Part shown: positions 31,779 through 44,806 of the stretch, in pieces
Layout: the number at the start of each line of letters is the position of its first letter
How positions within the stretch are numbered: position 1 is the stretch's first letter
DNA from: Siphonodentalium dalli
Taxonomy: Eukaryota; Mollusca; Scaphopoda; Gadilida; Siphonodentaliidae
Assembly: GCA_032622095.1 (NCBI GenBank)
Contig: CP136068.1
Location: 3,573,314-3,637,313, forward strand
DNA length: 64,000 nt
Reading direction: 5' to 3'
Notes under the pieces: model-generated
Databases searched by the model: none
Told to the model about the DNA's origin: nothing
What the model saw: only the letters and a program-made list of their open reading frames with translations
Position numbers and translations under genes: made by a program

Positions 31779-32036
31779 ATCGGGAAACAAGAAGGCTATA
31801 TGTTGATTTACGTACATGTATATACATTACGGAAGGTTGGATTGAATATTAGGCATAACTTGCATAACTATAACTGACAAGTGGGCAACCAACATCAAAA
31901 CCATTATTGATATGTATATGACATAAGTATATGGAAACAAATCATGGTAACATCATTGATATTGAAATACTTGTAAGGATTACTCATATCAAATGCAGAC
32001 TGAAGATGTAGGAAAGCACATCCCCTATTCACAACG
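31779..32036. other. HACL1 intron, nothing recognised
   Basis: Unique-looking AT-rich sequence leading into the 49-bp satellite. Confidence 0.4.
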
Positions 32037-35000
32037 CTGGCACTACACCCTGACCGAACAGTCTCAATTAGTTATGTCAACACAAGCCACAGTACACCCT
32101 GACCGAACAGTCTCAATTAGTTATGTCAACACAAGCCACAGTACACCCTGACCGAACAGTCTCAATTAGTTATGTCAACACAAGCCACAGTACACCCTGA
32201 CCGAACAGTCTCAATTAGTTATGTCAACACAAGCCACACTACACCCTGACCGAACAGTCTCAATTAGTTATGTCAACACAAGCCACAGTACACCCTGACC
32301 GAACAGTCTCAATTAGTTATGTCAACACAAGCCACAGTACACCCTGACCGAACAGTCTCAATTAGTTATGTCAACACAAGCCACAGTACACCCTGACCGA
32401 ACAGTCTCAATTAGTTATGTCAACACAAGCCACAGTACACCCTGACCGAACAGTCTCAATTAGTTATGTCAACACAAGCCAGCTGGCACTACACCCTGAC
32501 CGAACAGTCTCAATTAGTTATGTCAACACAAGCCACAGTACACCCTGACCGAACAGTCTCAATTAGTTATGTCAACACAAGCCACAGTACACCCTGACCG
32601 AACAGTCTCAATTAGTTATGTTAACACAAGCCACAGTACACCCTGACCGAACAGTCTCAATTAGTTATGTCAACACAAGCCACAGTACACCCTGACCGAA
32701 CAGTCTCAATTAGTTATGTTAACACAAGCCACAGTACACCCTGACCGAACAGTCTCAATTAGTTATGTCAACACAAGCCACAGTACACCCTGACCGAACA
32801 GTCTCAATTAGTTATGTCAACACAAGCCACAGTACACCCTGACCGAACAGTCTCAATTAGTTATGTCAACACAAGCCACAGTACACCCTGACCAAACAGT
32901 CTCAATTAGTTATGTCAACACAAGCCACAGTACACCCTGACCAAACAGTCTCAATTAGTTATGTCAACACAAGCCACAGTACACCCTGACCGAACAGTCT
33001 CAATTAGTTATGTTAACACAAGCCACAGTACACCCTGACCAAACAGTCTCAATTAGTTATGTCAACACAAGCCACAGTACACCCTGACCGAACAGTCTCA
33101 ATTAGTTATGTCAACACAAGCCACAGTACACCCTGACCGAACAGTCTCAATTAGTTATGTTAACACAAGCCACAGTACACCCTGACCGAACAGTCTCAAT
33201 TAGTTATGTCAACACAAGCCACAGTACACCCTGACCGAACAGTCTCAATTAGTTATGTTAACACAAGCCACAGTACACCCTGACCGAACAGTCTCAATTA
33301 GTTATGTCAACACAAGCCACAGTACACCCTGACCGAACAGTCTCAATTAGTTATGTCAACACAAGCCACAGTACACCCTGACCGAACAGTCTCAATTAGT
33401 TATGTCAACACAAGCCACAGTACACCCTGACCAAACAGTCTCAATTAGTTATGTCAACACAAGCCACAGTACATCCTGACCAAACAGTCTCAATTAGTTA
33501 TGTCAACACAAGCCACAGTACACCCTGACCAAACAGTCTCAATTAGTTATGTCAACACAAGCCACAGTACACCCTGACCAAACAGTCTCAATTAGTTATG
33601 TCAACACAAGCCACAGTACACCCTGACCGAACAGTCTCAATTAGTTATGTCAACACAAGCCACAGTACACCCTGACCGAACAGTCTCAATTAGTTATGTC
33701 AACACAAGCCACAGTACACCCTGACCGAACAGTCTCAATTAGTTATGTCAACACAAGCCACACTACACCCTGACCGAACAGTCTCAATTAGTTATGTCAA
33801 CACAAGCCACACTACACCCTGACCGAACAGTCTCAATTAGTTATGTCAACACAAGCCACACTACACCCTGACCGAACAGTCTCAATTAGTTATGTCAACA
33901 CAAGCCACAGTACACCCTGACCGAACAGTCTCAATTAGTTATGTCAACACAAGCCATACTACACCCTGACCGAACAGTCTCAATTAGTTATGTCAACACA
34001 AGCCACAGTACACCCTGACCAAACAGTCTCAATTAGTTATGTCAACACAAGCCACACTACACCCTGACCAAACAGTCTCAATTAGTTATGTCAACACAAG
34101 CCACAGTACACCCTGACCAAACAGTCTCAATTAGTTATGTCAACACAAGCCACAGTACACCCTGACCAAACAGTCTCAATTAGTTATGTCAACACAAGCC
34201 ACAGTACACCCTGACCAAACAGTCTCAATTAGTTATGTCAACACAAGCCACAGTACACCCTGACCAAACAGTCTCAATTAGTTATGTCAACACAAGCCAC
34301 AGTACACCCTGACCGAACAGTCTCAATTAGTTATGTCAACACAAGCCACACTACACCCTGACCGAACAGTCTCAATTAGTTATGTCAACACAAGCCACAG
34401 TACACCCTGACCGAACAGTCTCAATTAGTTATGTCAACACAAGCCACAGTACACCCTGACCAAACAGTCTCAATTAGTTATGTCAACACAAGCCACAGTA
34501 CACCCTGACCAAACAGTCTCAATTAGTTATGTCAACACAAGCCACAGTACACCCTGACCAAACAGTCTCAATTAGTTATGTCAACACAAGCCACAGTACA
34601 CCCTGACCAAACAGTCTCAATTAGTTATGTCAACACAAGCCACAGTACACCCTGACCAAACAGTCTCAATTAGTTATGTCAACACAAGCCACAGTACACC
34701 CTGACCAAACAGTCTCAATTAGTTATGTCAACACAAGCCACAGTACACCCTGACCAAACAGTCTCAATTAGTTATGTCAACACAAGCCACAGTACACCCT
34801 GACCAAACAGTCTCAATTAGTTATGTCAACACAAGCCACAGTACACCCTGACCAAACAGTCTCAATTAGTTATGTCAACACAAGCCACAGTACACCCTGA
34901 CCAAACAGTCTCAATTAGTTATGTCAACACAAGCCACAGTACACCCTGACCAAACAGTCTCAATTAGTTATGTCAACACAAGCCACAGTACACCCTGACC

Positions 35001-36752
35001 GAACAGTCTCAATTAGTTATGTCAACACAAGCCACAGTACACCCTGACCGAACAGTCTCAATTAGTTATGTCAACACAAGCCACAGTACACCCTGACCGA
35101 ACAGTCTCAATTAGTTATGTCAACACAAGCCACACTACACCCTGACCGAACAGTCTCAATTAGTTATGTCAACACAAGCCACACTACACCCTGACCGAAC
35201 AGTCTCAATTAGTTATGTCAACACAAGCCACAGTACACACTGACCGAACAGTCTCAATCAGTTATGTCAACACAAGCCACAGTACACACTGACCGAACAG
35301 TCTCAATTAGTTATGTCAACACAAGCCACAGTACACCCTGACCAAACAGTCTCAATTAGTTATGTCAACACAAGCCACACTACACCCTGACCAAACAGTC
35401 TCAATCAGTTATGTCAACACAAGCCACAGTACACACTGACCGAACAGTCTCAATTAGTTATGTCAACACAAGCCACACTACACCCTGACCAAACAGTCTC
35501 AATTAGTTATGTCAACACAAGCCACAGTACACCCTGACCAAACAGTCTCAATTAGTTATGTCAACACAAGCCACAGTACACCCTGACCAAACAGTCTCAA
35601 TTAGTTATGTCAACACAAGCCACAGTACACCCTGACCGAACAGTCTCAATTAGTTATGTCAACACAAGCCACAGTACACCCTGACCGAACAGTCTCAATT
35701 AGTTATGTCAACACAAGCCACAGTACACCCTGACCGAACAGTCTCAATTAGTTATGTCAACACAAGCCACAGTACACCCTGACCGAACAGTCTCAATTAG
35801 TTATGTTAACACAAGCCACAGTACACCCTGACCGAACAGTCTCAATTAGTTATGTCAACACAAGCCACAGTACACCCTGACCGAACAGTCTCAATTAGTT
35901 ATGTTAACACAAGCCACAGTACACCCTGACCGAACAGTCTCAATTAGTTATGTCAACACAAGCCACAGTACACCCTGACCGAACAGTCTCAATTAGTTAT
36001 GTCAACACAAGCCACAGTACACCCTGACCGAACAGTCTCAATTAGTTATGTCAACACAAGCCACAGTACACCCTGACCAAACAGTCTCAATTAGTTATGT
36101 CAACACAAGCCACAGTACACCCTGACCAAACAGTCTCAATTAGTTATGTCAACACAAGCCACAGTACACCCTGACCAAACAGTCTCAATTAGTTATGTCA
36201 ACACAAGCCACAGTACACCCTGACCAAACAGTCTCAATTAGTTATGTCAACACAAGCCACAGTACACCCTGACCGAACAGTCTCAATTAGTTATGTCAAC
36301 ACAAGCCACACTACACCCTGACCGAACAGTCTCAATTAGTTATGTCAACACAAGCCACACTACACCCTGACCGAACAGTCTCAATTAGTTATGTCAACAC
36401 AAGCCACACTACACCCTGACCGAACAGTCTCAATTAGTTATGTCAACACAAGCCACAGTACACCCTGACCGAACAGTCTCAATTAGTTATGTCAACACAA
36501 GCAACAGTACACCCTGACCGAACAGTCTCAATTAGTTATGTCAACACAAGCCACAGTACACCCTGACCGAACAGTCTCAATTAGTTATGTCAACACAAGC
36601 CACAGTACACCCTGACCGAACAGTTTCAATTAGTTATGTCAACACAAGCCACAGTACACCCTGACCGAACAGTCTCAATTAGTTATGTCAACACAAGCCA
36701 CAGTACACCCTGACAGAACAGTCTCAATTAGTTATGTCAACACAAGCCACAG
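32037..36752. repeat. Satellite array, 49-bp unit, about 96 copies
   Basis: The unit starts CAGTACACCCTGACCGAACA and ends GTCAACACAAGCCA. Successive starts at 32041 and 32090 give a 49-base period that holds across the array. Variation is confined to a few sites: CAGTAC/CACTAC, CCGAAC/CCAAAC, ATGTCAA/ATGTTAA, AATTAG/AATCAG. The left flank motif GCTGGCACTACACC reappears inside at 32480, showing that the left edge was duplicated inward. The array lies in a HACL1 intron and has no open frame. Confidence 0.98.
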
Positions 36753-36994
36753 CCAAGTTTGGATTTTTTCTGATGTAAGTTTTCTATACGCGGTTATGTT
36801 TATAACTATTTCAATATCAGAATAATTATTTGGAGCGTATAAACACCCGTCTTCACAATACATTGAAGATGCAGTTATGTTAAATTATACAAGATGTAAA
36901 GCCACCGTGATGGTGTTTAATATGCACATGTATCGTCATTAACGATTAAGATCTGAAACTGTCATCAAACCAAGCATTTTACGAAAATATTTTT

Positions 36995-37485
36995 ATCAGT
37001 TTTGAATTCTCATGGTGCGCGATTCAAAGTGCGCAAATTCAAAATTGAGCGAAAAATAGTACTGCGCGAATTTAAATATGAGTAAGGTATGTAATAACTA
37101 TTAAATAGTACTGCGCGAATTTAAATACGAGTAAGGTATGTAATAACTATTAAATAGTACTGCGTGAATTTAAATACGAGTAAGGTATGTAATAACTATT
37201 AAATAGTACTGCGCGAATTTAAATACGAGTAAGGTATGTAATAACTATTAAATAGTACTGCGCGAATTTAAATAAGAGTAAGGTATGTAATAACTATTAA
37301 ATAGTACTGCGCGAATTTAAATACGAGTAAGGTATGTAATAACTATTAAATAGTACTGCGTGAATTTAAATACGAGTAAGGTATGTAATAACTATTAAAT
37401 AGTACTGCGCGAATTTAAATACGAGTAAGGTATGTAATAACTATTAAATAGTACTGCGCGAATTTAAATACGAGTACGGTAATAA
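36995..37485. repeat. Second 49-bp array, 9 copies, grown from a MITE end
   Basis: GTACTGCGCG starts at 37059 and 37108, continuing every 49 bases to 37451. The unit is unrelated to the 32037 array despite equal length. Just to the left, 37014-37060 matches the right half of the palindromic element at 31673, and the tandem unit contains that element's terminal bases (AATAGTACTGCGCGAATTTAAAT, in part, and GAGTAAGGTATG). Confidence 0.93.
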
Positions 37486-37940
37486 CTATTACAAAACTAT
37501 AATCTGTCCAACCAATCTCATAACTGCAGGTTGCCAAGTAGTCTGGTCGGAAAAGCTACAGTTGTGGAATACTAGAACCCTAGAGGCATTTTTGGGGAAA
37601 AGCATGAAACTAAGTTTTCTAGCATAATTCAAGTATGCTGAATCCAATGAGGGTGCCTGTCGCTGCCTGTGACCCATATTTCACCCATAAAATCAACTTA
37701 AAGTCCCATACTGTTTTTATTGCCGCGAAAATACAGTAAGTCAATATCGAGACATATATCACACTCGTTATACATATAATCTCATGAACATGGGAATACT
37801 TTGTTATTTGAATCACCCCTCGTGACCTTTCTGTCATAACTATCTCATTATCTGCTATACATATATGGACAAGTATGTTATTTAATAAATAAACGCTCTT
37901 CATGAAATCACACCCAGTTGAAAGTTCTGTGAATCAGGAT
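37486..37940. other. HACL1 intron, nothing recognised
   Basis: Between the 49-bp array and the foldback element. Small open frames only. Confidence 0.4.
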
Positions 37941-40900
37941 TAAGTTGAAAATATGACGTTTTTTCACAAATATCTTCTAGACCAGTTCATGCTGTTTGGA
38001 ACTGCTTGAGTAATGTGACTTTATATTGTGTTTTGTATATTAACTGATCGTTGGAGCAATTAAATATGCAATTATTGGAAAACGGTATAAAATTTCACAA
38101 AAAAAATCACTATTGGGATTTTAGTCATATTTCAACAAGAAATGAACAGAACTTTGTAATGTAAGTGAGGCATATCATTACCTATGAATATTCCAACTCA
38201 TTGGAACCAAAATTCTTACTTTGGCTCAAAATGGCTGCCAAAATGGCCGCCAAAATATGGAAAATGGTAAATATTGCCCCAGCGTGTCCTGCAATCGCTT
38301 ACAAGTTGTGGTTGATGTATACATTGAATACTAACATATCTGATGCACCATGGTTAATTGTTACTATTGTTACCACTGACATCACCAAAAATATTGGACT
38401 TTTCTCTCAACAATTTGACATAAATATCGGCAAAAATAAACTTTTCAGGTATAGACCATTTTTTTCAAGTAAAATGCAACTATCATTGTTAAATGTAACT
38501 GTCTCTGGATTCAAATGTGTTTATTGTTTTGGTCTATCTTAAATGTGTCACACTGTGGTATCTATAGACCAAATTGCTCAAGATGGCTTCCAAAATGGCA
38601 ACCAAATTTGTAAAAAGTTTTTTTTTACATATATCCTGAACATTATTCTCTGTGTTATCCGAAAAGATAGTAAATTGTGACTCACTTGGTTATTATACGT
38701 GTTAGTTAATTAACTGACAACTATATGTTCTATTCTGGTCGTCCCAGTTCCGTATGGGGCATGCAAAATTCATTTTAAAGTATGGAATTTTGCCGAGAAC
38801 CTCTTTTGTGATTCTGGCCATATTATTGAATGGAAATGGGCAGAACGTTGAGACGGAACCGAGATGAACCATAATCTGTAGCTATTCTGGTCCATTATGG
38901 TAACAAAAAATATCAACTGGATGCAGGGTGGATGCCAAGATGGTAGTCAGGGAGTTACTCTATGATCATAGTTGAGGTGAATAGGTATACAGGGAGTGAC
39001 TATATGGTTATGTGTGGGTTGTCCATTGTAAGATGTATAGGTATACAGGGAGAGGTCATGGTCATGTGTGAGGTGAATCGGTATGAATGGAGTGACTGTA
39101 TTGTGTATGGTTGTGTATATCCAGTACGGGTGCACCCGATGTGCCTGTGTGGACATTGATGTGGTGTATGAATATAGTTACATGGTCATCTATGTGTTGA
39201 TTATGTATATATGGAGTGACTGTAAGGTCATGGGTGGGATGTACATGTGTTGTCTGTATGATCATGGATGGGGTGTGTGGATAAATAGGGAGTTATTTTA
39301 TGGTTACGGGTAATGTGTATAGGTATACATGGAATGACTGTACAGTCATGATTGAAGTGTATATGCATACCTGGAGTAAGCTGTGTGGATATTATCGAGC
39401 GTGTGGGTATATAGGGAGTGTCCTTGTGGTATATATTTATATATATCGTGGATGTATTATCATTGGTGGGTGTATATGGATTAGCTGTATGATCATGGAC
39501 GGCGTGTATGATTATACAGTGAGTTGCTGAATGGTCATGTGTGAGGTGTATATGCAAGTATGGAAGGTATGAGTGGTCGTGTGTGCATATTTTTGGATAT
39601 CTGGAAGGGCTGAATGGCCGTTGGTGAGGTGTATATGTATACCTGGAGTGAATCTATGGTCTAGGGTGGGCTGCATATGTATATATCGAGTGGTTGTATG
39701 ACTATGTGTGTCGAATAGGTATACATGTAGTGACTGTATGGTCAATGGTTAAATGAGTACATTTAGGTATACAAGGAGTGACTGTATGATCATAAATATA
39801 ATGAATATCTGTACAGGGAGTGACTAAATGGTCATGGTCATGTGTCAGGTGTATGAGTATACCTAGTGTACCTGCTTGGTGACTCGTGGCGGTATGGTTA
39901 TGTGTAGGTTATACGAGTATACACACGTGTTGCTATATGGTCATGGGCGAGGGGTATGTATATATAGCGAATGGCTATATGGCCATGGGTGAGCTGCATA
40001 TGCATACATGGAGTGACTTTTCTGACATATCTGGGGGTGTATTAGTATATCTTGTGTCGCTATTCGGATATGGTGCGACACATAGGGATACATGGAGTGA
40101 CATGGCCAATGGTGAGGTGAATATGTATACAAGGATTGACCATGATCATGTATGAATGTTTTGAATAGGTACACACGGGGTGACTATATGGACATATGTC
40201 AGGTGAAGGGGTATACCAGGTGGCATGGGTGAGGGTATGTGTATGAAGCGAGTGGCTATATGACCATTGGTGAGATGCATATGTATACCTGGAGTGACTC
40301 TATGGTCATTGTTGTGGTGTTGATGTATATATTGGATGTCTATTTGACCATCTGTGTGGAGAAAAGGTATACAGGGGATTACCGTAGGGACAATCGTGAG
40401 GTGAATACATGGGTATACACGGAGTGACTATATGGTTATGGGTCATGTTTAGGAGTATACCCGGTGGGCCTCCATTGTGACTCATGGATGTATGGTCATC
40501 CGTGGTAATGGGTCAGGTGTACGTATAAACATTGGGTCACTATATTGTTGTGTCTGTGGTGTTTATGTATATATGGGATGACTGTGTGATAATGGGTGGC
40601 TAACGCTTTCCACGTTTAACGTTTCCCCCATGTACATAAACACCATCAAGATGGAGAACTCTCGGACATGACTTCTCTATTGATTAACATATCCTTGAGT
40701 TATTGTGGAAAGCGATAGCCACCCAAGGTACACATGTACAACCCACCCATTACCTCAGTCACTCCACATGTACATAAACACCACACAGATGGCAATATAG
40801 TCACCCACTTTATACACGTACACCTGACCATACAGCCATACTTGGTTATACCCGTACATACCACAACTGACGATACAGCCACGATTCACCATGCATGAAC

Positions 40901-41338
40901 ACCAGGTGTACTCCTACACCTGGCACATGACCATGTCCATATAGTCACTCTATGTATACATATGCACCACATTCACGATCATACATTCACCCAGTGCATA
41001 CATATTCATCTGACTATGGACCATACATCCACTACATATATAACTATTCGCCATACCCATGACCATAGGGTCAATCCAGGTATACATATACACCTCACCA
41101 ATGGTGAGCCCTTCCAGATATACGAATACCCACACACACGACCACTTATACCTTCCGTACTTGCATATACACCTCACACATGACAATTCAGCAACTCACT
41201 GTATACTGTATTCATACACGCCTCTCAAATGATCAGTTAATATACAAAACACAAAATAAAGTCATATTACTCAACCAGTTCCAAACAATATGAACTGATC
41301 TAGAAGATATTTGTGAAAAAACATCATATTTTCAACTT
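37941..41338. mobile_element. Foldback-like element with about 113-bp inverted ends
   Basis: 37941-38053 and 41226-41338 are inverted copies with scattered differences (AAGTTGAAAATATGA ... GTATATTAACTGATC). Between them lie CAAAATGGC-rich sequence (38200-38940), a degenerate minisatellite (38945-40590) and an inverted copy of part of that minisatellite (40730-41215). No transposase frame is apparent. The ORF at 38165-38542 shows no recognisable domain. CAAAATGGC-rich sequence also continues outside the right end, so the true element ends may be elsewhere. Confidence 0.65.
38945..41215. repeat. Degenerate 60-bp minisatellite folded into an inverted repeat
   Basis: The left arm repeats GGAGTGACTGTATGGTCATG and GTGAGGTGTATATGTATAC-type units. 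The right arm (40730-41215) is the reverse complement of left-arm units; for example 41031-41215 matches 39495-39690 closely. At the centre, TGGGTGGCTAACGCTTTCCAC (40593-40613, one base over a 20-mer) is mirrored at 40705-40725 with one mismatch, around a spacer of about 91 bases. Confidence 0.8.
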
Positions 41339-42118
41339 CCGGCGGCCATTTTGGAGGCCATCTTGGAGGGTGAGTTTCAATTTTGAGCCAAAAAAGTGTC
41401 ATTATGTCTTAGCTTCACGAAAATACATACATTTGTATACATTTTACAAGATTTTCCCGCTATAATTTGCATAAAACTGACTTAGGGTCTGATCTGAAAA
41501 ATGGCAGCCAGGATGGACGCCATCTTGTCTGAAGTCTACACGACCACTTTTTTTTTCCTTATTAACATTGCTTAAAAGTTGGAGGACATAATAAGGAACA
41601 AAATGAGTGGGGTGAAGTTAAGTCCCATGGGGCGGGTGCAAGGGTACCCATATTGGCTCCCGGACTATAAGATAATTCTTACGAGAATCGTCGATAAATA
41701 TACAAAACAGCAATGTCTTACCGTAGGTACCTGATTAATATGATGTTAATGTTTCAGAATTATTACTGTGATGATATTATCATGATACAACGCGGCTTTG
41801 AACGTTCCGCGAGGAGTATATAAGTTTGAGTATGTTCAAGGCCAGTTACGGGATTTCATATGACGTTGTACGGTGCCGTATCAACAACCCTCCAGCGAAG
41901 AAAACACGAAGATTTTAAAAGCCTTTTATTGAACCCTATGTTCATCCAATCGGGCGACAGGCAGTCTATTCGTGTTCGGCACCTTCGAATTATGGTAAAA
42001 AAGTTGGTTTGACACTTTTCCGCGGAAATGCTTCTAGAAATGTATTCTCTGAGAATTACGACTAGACTAAAGTTTCAAAAACATTTACCAACAAATGATG
42101 TAATACAAGCAAGTCTGA
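41339..42118. other. HACL1 intron with CCATCTTGG / CCATTTTGG motifs
   Basis: 41341-41370 and 41505-41530 carry GGCGGCCATTTTGGAGGCC-type sequence, mirrored in the left part of the foldback at 38230. The rest is unassigned. Confidence 0.5.
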
Positions 42119-42537
42119 TTATAGTGTGTCTGTCATTTGCAGAATGAGGTCCCCAGAGGGTGAATTAATGACGTTATCCCACATCTCTAAATCCACCCTC
42201 TGGGGACCTCATTCTGCTTAGGCCTCATATTCTCTGGAAGGTTTCTTTATTATCAAATTCTATAGAAACATAGATTCTATTTCTTTTTTATTGTTTAGTT
42301 TCTACATATCCCCAAATTGGCAGACAACACATTGCATAATCAAGGTTCCCAATGGGTGCACATCACAATATTCACCATTTGGGAACTTCAATCTGTGTCT
42401 ATGTTTTCCATAAGAGATGAGGCCATGCAGAATGAAGTCCCAAGAGGGTGAATTTGGTGATGCTAGCCCACTGTGCGGGGTAACATCACTAAATTCACCC
42501 TCTGGGGACCTCATTCTGCAAATGACAGGCACACTAA
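42119..42537. mobile_element. Nested-hairpin MITE
   Basis: The outer ends (TAGTGTGTCTGTCATTTGCAG and CTGCAAATGACAGGCACACTA, one base over a 20-mer) are inverted repeats with one mismatch. Each end continues into its own hairpin: GCAGAATGAGGTCCCCAGAG mirrored at 42193-42217, and GCAGAATGAAGTCCCAAGAG at about 42427 mirrored at about 42497-42520. A third hairpin (AAGGTTCCCAATGGGTG, about 42343) sits in the middle. No coding capacity. Confidence 0.8.
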
Positions 42538-43044
42538 ACTCAGACTTGAACACAAACTCAGACAAAATTACAGGGTTTCAAAACATTTCTCAAAATCGAG
42601 GCTGCACAGGTGACCTTGGTACAAATATCTTTCCCAAGCAGGCTTCTCAAAGTACAGACAGTTCTAGACCTATTGGTACCAGCATGGTCCCGGGGTGGTA
42701 CTGAGGTACCGGTTACACTACTGATAGTCTAAAGTGGTAATATTATATGTGGCTGCTCGAATTCATACAAGTTACAGAGTTATATGTAAATGTGGCAGGT
42801 ACGAAATTGTTGGTCTCAAGTCAGGAACTAGATAACAAAGTGGATTTTGAAGAATTTAAATAATTATTTCGCCAATCGATTAATCAATCATTTATTTGCT
42901 GGTTGCTTTGTTTTGGTGAGATCAGATGCTGATTAGTTGATGATACATTTCATGCAGACAATCTGAGTGACTTGAATTAATATGACATGGAATACTATAA
43001 AAGATATGGTGACCGAGTATGGGAAGCCAAATTGACATTTAATA
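42538..43044. other. HACL1 intron, nothing recognised
   Basis: Contains GGTACC-type short repeats near 42676-42710 and otherwise unique sequence. Confidence 0.4.
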
Positions 43045-43315
43045 AATAATTGAGCTTAAGCGCAATAAGGAATCCCTTATTGCGCTTAAGCGCAATAAGG
43101 GAAGATCTAATTGCGCTTAAGCAATAAGAATATTCCTTATTGCGCTTAAGCGCAACAAGGAAATTTCTTATTGCGCTTAAGCACAATAAGGAAGGAATCT
43201 CTTATTGCGCAAGGAATCTTAAGCGCAATAAGGAATATTCTTATTGGGCTTAAGCGCAATAAGAGCTAATTGCGCTTAAGCGCAATAAGGAATCCCTTAT
43301 TGCGCTTATTATGAT
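43045..43315. repeat. Cluster of CTTAAG-centred perfect palindromes
   Basis: About eight copies of TTGCGCTTAAGCGCAA or close variants, several extended by CCTTA...TAAGG. The copies sit head to tail with short spacers (GAATCCC, GAAGATCTA, GAATATT). The same unit occurs near 28780-28965. Confidence 0.93.
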
Positions 43316-43524
43316 GTGTTGCTCTAACTTGGTCAGCAAGTGATTTGTCGTTTGTAATTGTCTTTTATATTTAGGTCACAATAATGTATACATGTATGTT
43401 TCCATATGTATGTTCCAGGAGTATACATGTCTGTTTCCATATGTATGTTATAGGAGTATTAATGTTTGTTGCCATACTTCATACAAGCGTCGCTAACTGA
43501 ACACTTTGAATTGAGACCGATTGT
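43316..43524. other. HACL1 intron, short TATGT repeats
   Basis: ATACATGT(A/C)TGTTTCCATATGTATG is repeated about twice at 43385-43450. Nothing else. Confidence 0.45.
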
Positions 43525-43860
43525 GGGACCCGATGATATGCACACATGATGTGTGAGGGTATCACTCCCCCTCACCCCCTGATGATATGCACACATGATA
43601 TGTGAGGGTATCACCCCCCCCCCCCTCACACCTGATGATATGCACACATGATGTGTGAGGGTATCACCCCCCTCACCCCTGATGATATGCACACATGATA
43701 TGTGAGGGTATCACCCCCCCCCCCCTTCACACCTGATGATATGCACACATGATGTGTGAGGGTATCACCCCCCTCACCCCTGATGATATGCACACATGAT
43801 ATGTGAGGGTATCACCCCCACCCATCACACCCGATGATATGCACACATGATGTGTGTTAT
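43525..43860. repeat. Minisatellite, about 46-55-bp unit, 7 copies, C-rich
   Basis: The unit is TGATGATATGCACACATGAT followed by '(g/a)tgtgagggtatcac' and a run of 5-12 C. Length varies in the C run. CACACATGATGTGTG is nearly palindromic. Confidence 0.93.
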
Positions 43861-43989
43861 TTAAATTACACAACTTCGTGACAAAATAAGTATACTCTTT
43901 GTGACATCCGTTTTGGTCCACAAAAGTTGCAACTCGGGTCTGCTACTATGTGACTATACAAGATCTATTTATTTAGCAATAACCAACAG

Positions 43990-44535
43990 TGGCTCAGATG
44001 TGGTTTGTTACCACTGTATAAACTAACATCTAAATGAAGTTATCCATCACTTATACAGTCTACTAATTGAAGTACCACATAATACCGTGTACCGGCGATA
44101 CTCAACACCCAGTACCGGTACTGTGCAACATCTAAATGAAGTTATCCATCACTTATACAGTCTACTAATTCAAGTACCACATAATACCGTGTACCGGCGA
44201 TACTCAACACCCAGTACCGGTACTGTGCAACATCTAAATGAAGTTATCCATCACTTATACAGTCTACTAATTCAAGTACCACATAATACCGTGTACCGGC
44301 GATACTCAACACCCAGTACCGGTACTGTGCAACATCTAAATGAAGTTATCCATCACTTATACAGTCTACTAATTCAAGTACCACATAATACCGTGTACCG
44401 GCGATACTCAACACCCGGTACTGTGCAACATCTAAATGAAGTTATCCATCACTTATACAGTCTACTAATTCAAGTACCACATAGTACCGTGTACCGGCGG
44501 CACTCAACACCCAGTACCGGTACTGTGCAAATTGT
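43990..44535. repeat. Minisatellite, 102-bp unit, about 5 copies
   Basis: ACCGGCG starts at 44091, 44193, 44295, 44397 and 44493. One unit is 6 bases shorter. Because 102 is a multiple of 3, the plus strand stays open (44087-44590). The translated repeat shows no known domain. Confidence 0.95.
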
Positions 44536-44743
44536 ACCGATGGTTACGGTACCAGTACTGCTACCGTTGAGAAGCCTGGTGCCAAATTAACAAATATTGA
44601 CTAAAATTGAAGGAATACAATTTCGGACAAAGTTGCATCAATGGACGGATGTTCGTCCGATGGAGAGACAAGCTGATTCCATTATACTCCATTATAACTT
44701 TGTTACGGGGGTGGAGAAGGGGGAGGGGTGTATAACAAATTAT

Positions 44744-44776
44744 CACTCACCTCATTAGGGGCAGCGTAGTAGTCAC
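44744..44776 (-). repeat. Partial copy of the HACL1 exon end with its splice donor
   Basis: ACTCACCTCATTAGGGGCAG followed by CGTAGTAGT repeats 44801-44829 (ACTCACCTCATTAAGGGCAG, CATAGTAGT) with two differences. It includes the GTGAGT donor, 57 bases downstream of the real one in transcription direction. Confidence 0.85.
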
Positions 44777-44806
44777 GGGGAGGGGCTATAACAACTGAAT
44801 ACTCAC

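Noticed and set aside
38165-38542. 125-residue plus-strand ORF inside the foldback element
   Set aside because: Low-complexity KMAAKMAAK start from CAAAATGGC repeats and no recognisable domain.
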